Positions 58,588 to 64,000 of a stretch of DNA of 64,000 nt are shown piece after piece. The translations under genes were made by a program, and so were the position numbers. The stretch is taken from contig PQWQ01000026.1 of assembly GCA_002943765.1 (NCBI GenBank), forward strand, positions 248,001-312,000, given 5' to 3'. The number at the start of each line of letters is the position of its first letter. Position 1 is the stretch's first letter. The notes below the pieces were generated by a model, which saw only the letters and a program-made list of their open reading frames with translations, did no database searches and was not told the origin of the DNA. This DNA comes from Psoroptes ovis. Taxonomy: Eukaryota > Arthropoda > Arachnida > Sarcoptiformes > Psoroptidae.

Positions 58588-59643
58588 CGTTATTATGATC
58601 GAAATAAATTCAAATTGAAATCATACATATAAAATATTCAACAAAAGAAAAAAAAACATTTTCCATTCATTTTGTATGAAGATACAAGTATGGAAAAATA
58701 AAAAGAATCACAAATTTGAATATTAACATCAAACATTTATTCAAAAATATTATTTGAAATATTATTATTATTATTATTCAAATGATAGAAATGATATATA
58801 TTTTCAATTATCAACAATTATATCACAACGAATTGAATGATTACAATTGAATGATTGAACAAATAGATCGATGACTACGACGATGATGATCAATGATCAA
58901 TGATGATCAATGATGATCAATAATTCTCACCGAAATTGATATTGAACCGAAAAAATTAATTTGAAATTGAAATTAAAAATAAATAAATAAAAAAATCTCA
59001 CTTTTCACTTTTATTATTTTCCACTTTTATTATTATCATTATCATTATCATCATTGAATTGAATTTTATTTCAAAGATTGCAATTCAAAATTCAATAATA
59101 ATAATAATAATAATAATAGCAATGATAATAGTAACACACACACACACACTTTGGCATAAAATAACAATATAATCAAAGTGAAATGAAAATGAAAAAAAAG
59201 CAAAGGAAGCAGATGAATGAATCAATGAATGAATCAATGAAAATAAAGCAGAAGAAATAATAATAATAATAATAATAAAAGTCAAAACGGCGCAGAATTT
59301 TCGGTATTTGAAAATATATACCAAAATACAACGAAATACAAATACAAATAATAATAATAATGTTGATGATAATAATAATAATAATAATATCATTATTCGA
59401 TTAGTTCCAAGTTTTGTGTGTGTTGCTGGTCTGGTCTAGTTTTCGATTTACTCTTGGTGTTTTCAAAGGGGACTAATGTGTGTGTGTTTTACTGTCATCG
59501 ACGATATTTTTTTTTTTTTTTTTTTTTTTTTTGATCATCATTATATATGTATTGTGATATATGAATAATGTTTAGAAAAAAAAAGTGCATGCGATACACA
59601 GGAATAATATTCAAGGAATACACATGCAAAGAATTCAAATATA

Positions 59644-59721
59644 TTAGGTTGTCCGAAAAGTTTTTGCCGATTTTCTTATGATTTTCTACGATATAATCGG
59701 CAACAACTTATCGGACAACCT
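59644..59721. mobile_element. palindromic mariner-like MITE, copy 21 (subtype A)
   Basis: TTAGGTTGTCCGAAAAGTTT, TTGCCGATTTTCTTATGATT, loop CTACGATATA, return ATCGGCAACAACTTATCGGA ending CAACC. It ends only about 14 bases before the second-family foldback. Confidence 0.9.
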
Positions 59722-59734
59722 GTGTACATGTGTG

Positions 59735-59855
59735 TACAAAGTTTAAAGTTTTGATTCAGAATTTCAGAGTTGATTTTCATAGTTTTAAATGTAATTTCAA
59801 ATGGTACAATTACGAAATTTAATTTTAAAACTATGAATTAAAACTTTATGAACGC
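59735..59855. mobile_element. second foldback family, copy 2
   Basis: Matches the element at 37178-37294 along its whole length: GTTTAAAGTTTTGATTC, AGTTTTAAATGTAATTTCAA, ATTACGAAATTTAATTTTAA, and AACTATGAATTAAAACTTTA. Differences are scattered substitutions. Confidence 0.8.
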
Positions 59856-61085
59856 TGCATAAAATACAGACACATGTATATCATATATAGAAAATTACAT
59901 CAGTTTTTTCAATTTTTTTTTTTTTTTTTTTTGAAAATATTTTCAACCAAAGGTATGTGTGGTGATGGACCAATTACGCATGACATTTTTTCAAAAATTG
60001 AAATAAAAAAAATTGCTGAAATTATTTTCTCGATAAAATGATTCAATGTTAAAAATTTTCGATAAAAAATTCATTGTTCACATTTTGATAATGATTATAT
60101 TAGTATAATTTGAATTTGATTTGAATGGGGAAAAATTGACAATCATAAACGGATTAAAATAATTGTTTAATTTTATTTTATCTTATCGAATGATAATATG
60201 TTCAATACTTTCTATTCAATAATTGATAAGTTTTCAATATTCTTTGAAGGAAAAAAAATAAGCACATAATTAACTGTAGATGAATTTGAAAAGTAATTTT
60301 GAAAAATAATTTCGAAAAATTGAATGCAATTGAATCGATTATCGACAATAAGATGCTTATCGTATCGTTCGTATCGATTTCGATCATATACGAATACTTT
60401 GAAAGAAAATGGAAATATTTTCAAATTTGAAAATTTATCAAAATTTATCAAAATTCAATCATCTCAAAGAAAAAAAAAATGCATTGAATTTTATCATAAA
60501 TCAAAATTTTCATTTTTAAAAATTCAATAAATCATTGAATTTCATTTTTTGAATCGAAAATAAATACTTCAAATGTTTAAAATAATAATAATAATAATTT
60601 TTCAATCATAAATCATCATCATCATCATCATCGTTGAATTAGATAAGAATCATCCATTTTGATTATCTATTTTTAGATTGGAATTTCTTTGGGAAAAGAA
60701 AATTTAAAAGGAATTTCAAAAGGAATTCGAGTCGATCTTGAAAATTCTCTTCGGTGGAAAATTCCCAAAGATTTCTTAAATTTACATAAATACCGATTTT
60801 TACCTCGATTAAAATATGAATTATTCATGAATATCATTTTTTGATGAAGAATAATTTACTTCATATTTCAATATTTCCACTGAGATAATTTCGGACAATA
60901 ATTATTATTTTTCATTTTATCTTTAATCATCTCATTTGAATTGATCTAATTCATTTCTACTGCCCAGGTACTCAGGTATTCAAGAGGGTAAATTTGGAAA
61001 TTTGGTCCGCAAAGAAAAATTCAAAATTATTTTTCGAAAATGTTTGATCAAATCAAAATGCCAAATCGAACAGGATTATATTGAT

Positions 61086-61100
61086 TGCCATCTAGTGAAC
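61086..61100 (-). promoter_or_regulatory. CTCF-like motif (minus orientation)
   Basis: GTTCACTAGATGGCA on the minus strand matches the CACTAGATGGCA core of the animal CTCF consensus. It lies about 5.5 kb upstream of the SLO2 start codon, in a slightly less AT-rich patch. Single-motif evidence only. Confidence 0.35.
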
Positions 61101-61497
61101 CGTATTCCGGATTGGAAAATTCCATATTCATCATTATTCGTACGAAATTACGAAATTATGATCATGGTTAATAATGTTATGTTTGAATATCCAAAACTTT
61201 TTTTCCAATTTCAAGGTTATTTGTTCCCGAGAAAATTCAAAATAATTTGGAATATAAAAATTCTGAATACCAGATAACAGCACCGATTGTGTTTGTTGCT
61301 GCTGTCGATGGCGATTGGCAATCGGCAATCATCTTCAAATTGATCAAATTCAATCAATAAATATTCAATTCGTGATCCGCGTGATTTGTGCAATATGAAA
61401 AATGGAAAATGGCGAAATTTGATCGAAAATACATGATGAAATTTTCAATATTTCTTTCAATATTTCAATATTGAAATATTAGATTGAATTGAATCAC

Positions 61498-61587
61498 AAA
61501 TCAAATATACAGAAATCAAATATACAGAAATCAAATATACAGAAATCAAATATACAGAAATCAAATATACAGAAATCAAATATACAG
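61498..61587. repeat. 15-base tandem repeat, six perfect units
   Basis: AAATCAAATATACAG repeated six times without change. The unit is a multiple of three, so an open frame runs through it, but no start-to-stop gene is supported. Confidence 0.95.
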
Positions 61588-64000
61588 AAATACATTTTCA
61601 AAATTTTTCAATTTTTAATATTTTCAACCCACAGAATAAAATCCCATTTCAATATTTTTGTTTTTCCTGCCATCGTATTTGGCACAAGTTGTCTGGAAAG
61701 AAAAACTAATCATTATAACTGATATGCATTCACTTTTACAACATTCATCATATGAATGATGATCAAAAGGATTATGGATAACATGAGGCGTTTAAAATAT
61801 GAAAAATTTTTAAAATATTCACCACAATTTATCACAGATGTAAAGGCAACACAATTGATCGATGGATTGATCAGTCGATCAATCGATCACCAAGTATTAT
61901 TGCTTTTGATTCCAAAGATTTTCATCATTTTTGCTTTTATTTAAGATAAACACCTTGAAAACAAAGCTTCAAAGCTTAACAAATGCAATTCCAATGAGAT
62001 TTCAATACCAAACCATCGAATGTCTAAAAGAAAATTATAAATTTCCCTTATATTCATTCAAAACCATAAATAACTAGGTGAATGGTACATTTTGCAATGA
62101 TAATTTTCATTAAATTAAATATTCTATAATAGGAAAATTGAACAATAAATGTACATAAAATAGCACGATTATATTTGATTTCATAGGAAACCAATTAATA
62201 CGAAAACATCATGTTATTGTTTTAATTGAAACAACAAAAGATTTTCGATCGTTTTCTATGGTTTATTTATGTCAAAATTAATCAATTTGATTATTGATAA
62301 TAATAATAATAATAATGAAGAAAATTCAAAGAATTTCGCAAAGAAATATCAGTTTCCTTCTTATTTATTATCAGAAATAATATTTTTATTTTGGCAAAAT
62401 GAAAATAATGAAAAAAACACCGAAATTCATTGTAATGTAATAGGTTACCAATGATTTTCATTACACACAAACATACATACACACAAATCGTATCATTCTT
62501 ATGTTTCATCTTTATTTTAAAGCAGGGTTCGTATATCATTATCATTATTATTATTTGTGCTAATTCATAGCTGAAATTCAATGTAAAACATATAAATAAG
62601 AGAATCAAATTCAAAAGATCAGAAAAATCTTTAAGAATAAAACATATTTGAAACATATATTTGTAATATGTTTAGTGTAATATAAATACAATCTTATTAG
62701 TAATAATATTAATAATTTCAATAAGATTGTCATTTTGTTTTTTGTTTTTTTGTAAAAATATAAATATATTAATCAAATATTATCAGTGTATGGTATCTGT
62801 ATCAGTGTATCTGTGCATCTAGGCTGCTTTGTGTGAAATGAATCATTAGGTTGTCCGAAAAGTTCTTGCCGATTTTCTAATGATTTTCTATGATATAACC
62901 GGCAAAAACTTTTCGGACAACCTAATATATCATGAATAAATAAATGAATAAATAAGGATGAATAGGAATCATTTCAGATAATATTATTTTGGATAGATAA
63001 TAGTATTAATAATGTAAATAATCATTGATATTGTTTTTTATTTTTATTTTATTTTATTTTTTGTTATTTGTTCACTATCAGTCCAAAGATAGAAAATAAA
63101 AAAAACAGATTATTATCATCATGATCATGTTCATTGGTCATCAGAATTTTTGTCTTTGATACAAATATCATTTAGATCATATCATTTAGATAATCAGCGA
63201 TGTATCATATCATATGATATGTAGGGATGAAATAAATGAAATAAAAAACAATATTCTCATTAATAATTGAATGTATTGCAAATGAATATAAATAAATCAA
63301 TAGATATGAATGTATTCATCATGATCATCATCAATATATCAGAATGATGCATGAATATGATTGCATTCATAGTTGCTGTTGTTGTTTTTTGACAAGAAAA
63401 TTCATCAAAATCATCGATTAGATTCATAGATACATTCAGTTGTTCATCATTCAATATTGATGATGTTTATGATTCAAATTCAAATAGTAATATGGACATT
63501 TGCATCGACCAAATAACAGCAATAATAATTTAATTATTTATACATGGATAATGATGAAATGGTGAATATTTGAAGGGAAAAAATTTCAAAACATCGAAAT
63601 TTACATTTCAAACAGCCGTACAGCAGCAACGGTTGAAGCAATTGTAAATTTGCCATTGAAAATACCAAAATTAAACCAATTCATTATTATTTGAAACAAT
63701 AATTTGACACATATCAAAATAATGATTATCATTTGTGGTTTTGCTCCGATTCATTATGTAAAATACATTGAATTAATTCAAAAAAAATGAAAAATTTTAC
63801 AATTATAATTGCACATTTGACACCAATGGAAATCCATATGAAATTTATCTCTGATTTTTTTTTTTGTTGAAAAATTTAAAATTAAATTTAATTATTCAAA
63901 AAAAAAGTTATGAAAATGATAATTATACTACTGTCGTCGGTATGAAACTATGAAAAATGAAGCGCTACGAATCCGCGAAATATTCAAATATCAACATTGA
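61588..64000. other. no gene seen to end of window
   Basis: AT-rich sequence with one hairpin element (62846-62926), a TATTTTATTT-type repeat near 63035 and short open frames of low-complexity composition. Nothing here is recognisable as coding. Confidence 0.5.
62846..62926. mobile_element. palindromic mariner-like MITE, copy 22 (subtype A, near-consensus)
   Basis: TTAGGTTGTCCGAAAAGTTC, TTGCCGATTTTCTAATGATT, return AACCGGCAAAAACTTTTCGG ending ACAACCTAA. Almost identical to the copies at 41838 and 47486. Confidence 0.92.

Larger units (their letters stand above)
55646..61497. other. upstream of SLO2, no recognised gene
   Basis: Likely holds SLO2 5' UTR and promoter, which I cannot define. 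Contents: ATT/AAT microsatellites (58557-58588, 59095-59115, 59260-59280), a poly-T run at 59507-59532, one hairpin element, one foldback element and a CTCF-like motif. A 91-codon frame at 61002-61277 has mixed composition but no recognisable domain. Confidence 0.55.

Noticed and set aside
61002..61277. 91-codon frame upstream of SLO2
   Set aside because: Slightly mixed composition but no recognisable family, no Kozak or splice support, and it overlaps a regulatory-like motif instead.

Overview
This is a eukaryotic, very AT-rich window with long low-complexity Asn/Ser/Asp stretches inside proteins, many short (70-150 base) introns, abundant mono- to tetranucleotide repeats and tiny mariner-like hairpin elements. 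The proteins look arthropod-like. The combination of AT richness, compact introns and Asn-rich insertions suggests an acariform (perhaps astigmatid) mite; that identification is inference, not shown by a marker gene.

Layout. 1-12820 is largely intergenic. It holds two hairpin mini-elements, a pyrimidine-rich island (about 3436-3865), an intronless Asn/Ser/His-rich orphan gene on the minus strand (4301-5515), a decayed Tc1/mariner-type element with clear inverted termini (6532-7804), a pair of CTCF-core-like motifs near 11000 and a 26-base perfect palindrome. A four-exon plus-strand gene at 12821-14732 encodes a platelet-activating-factor-acetylhydrolase-like enzyme with a complete Ser/Asp/His triad. 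At 15651-16178 (minus) an intronless gene encodes a secreted six-cysteine peptide precursor. From 16179 to 24900 there are no recognisable protein genes: this part has a GC-rich islet, hairpin elements, a 3-kb satellite made of 44-base monomers with higher-order order, and a long GT microsatellite.

The main gene is a 24-exon, minus-strand SLO2/KCNT sodium-activated-type potassium channel, coding from 55645 down to 24913. I rebuilt every exon by splice signals, phase and similarity to the known family. All phases close and give an open frame of 1,904 codons plus stop, much longer than the vertebrate proteins because of a long N terminus, roughly 400 residues of low-complexity linker between the two RCK domains, and a long C-terminal tail. 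An intronless gene whose protein ends in a CaaX-type box lies nested on the same strand in intron 15 (34524-35807). 55646-64000 holds no recognised gene, only repeats and two hairpin elements.

Twenty-two copies of an approximately 80-base palindromic element with TTAGGTTGTCC-type ends are scattered across the window, ten of them inside SLO2 intron 1. A second, longer foldback family occurs twice. No operon-like or CRISPR-like structure is present. The genes appear functionally unrelated: a lipid hydrolase, a secreted peptide, an ion channel, and two orphan low-complexity proteins.
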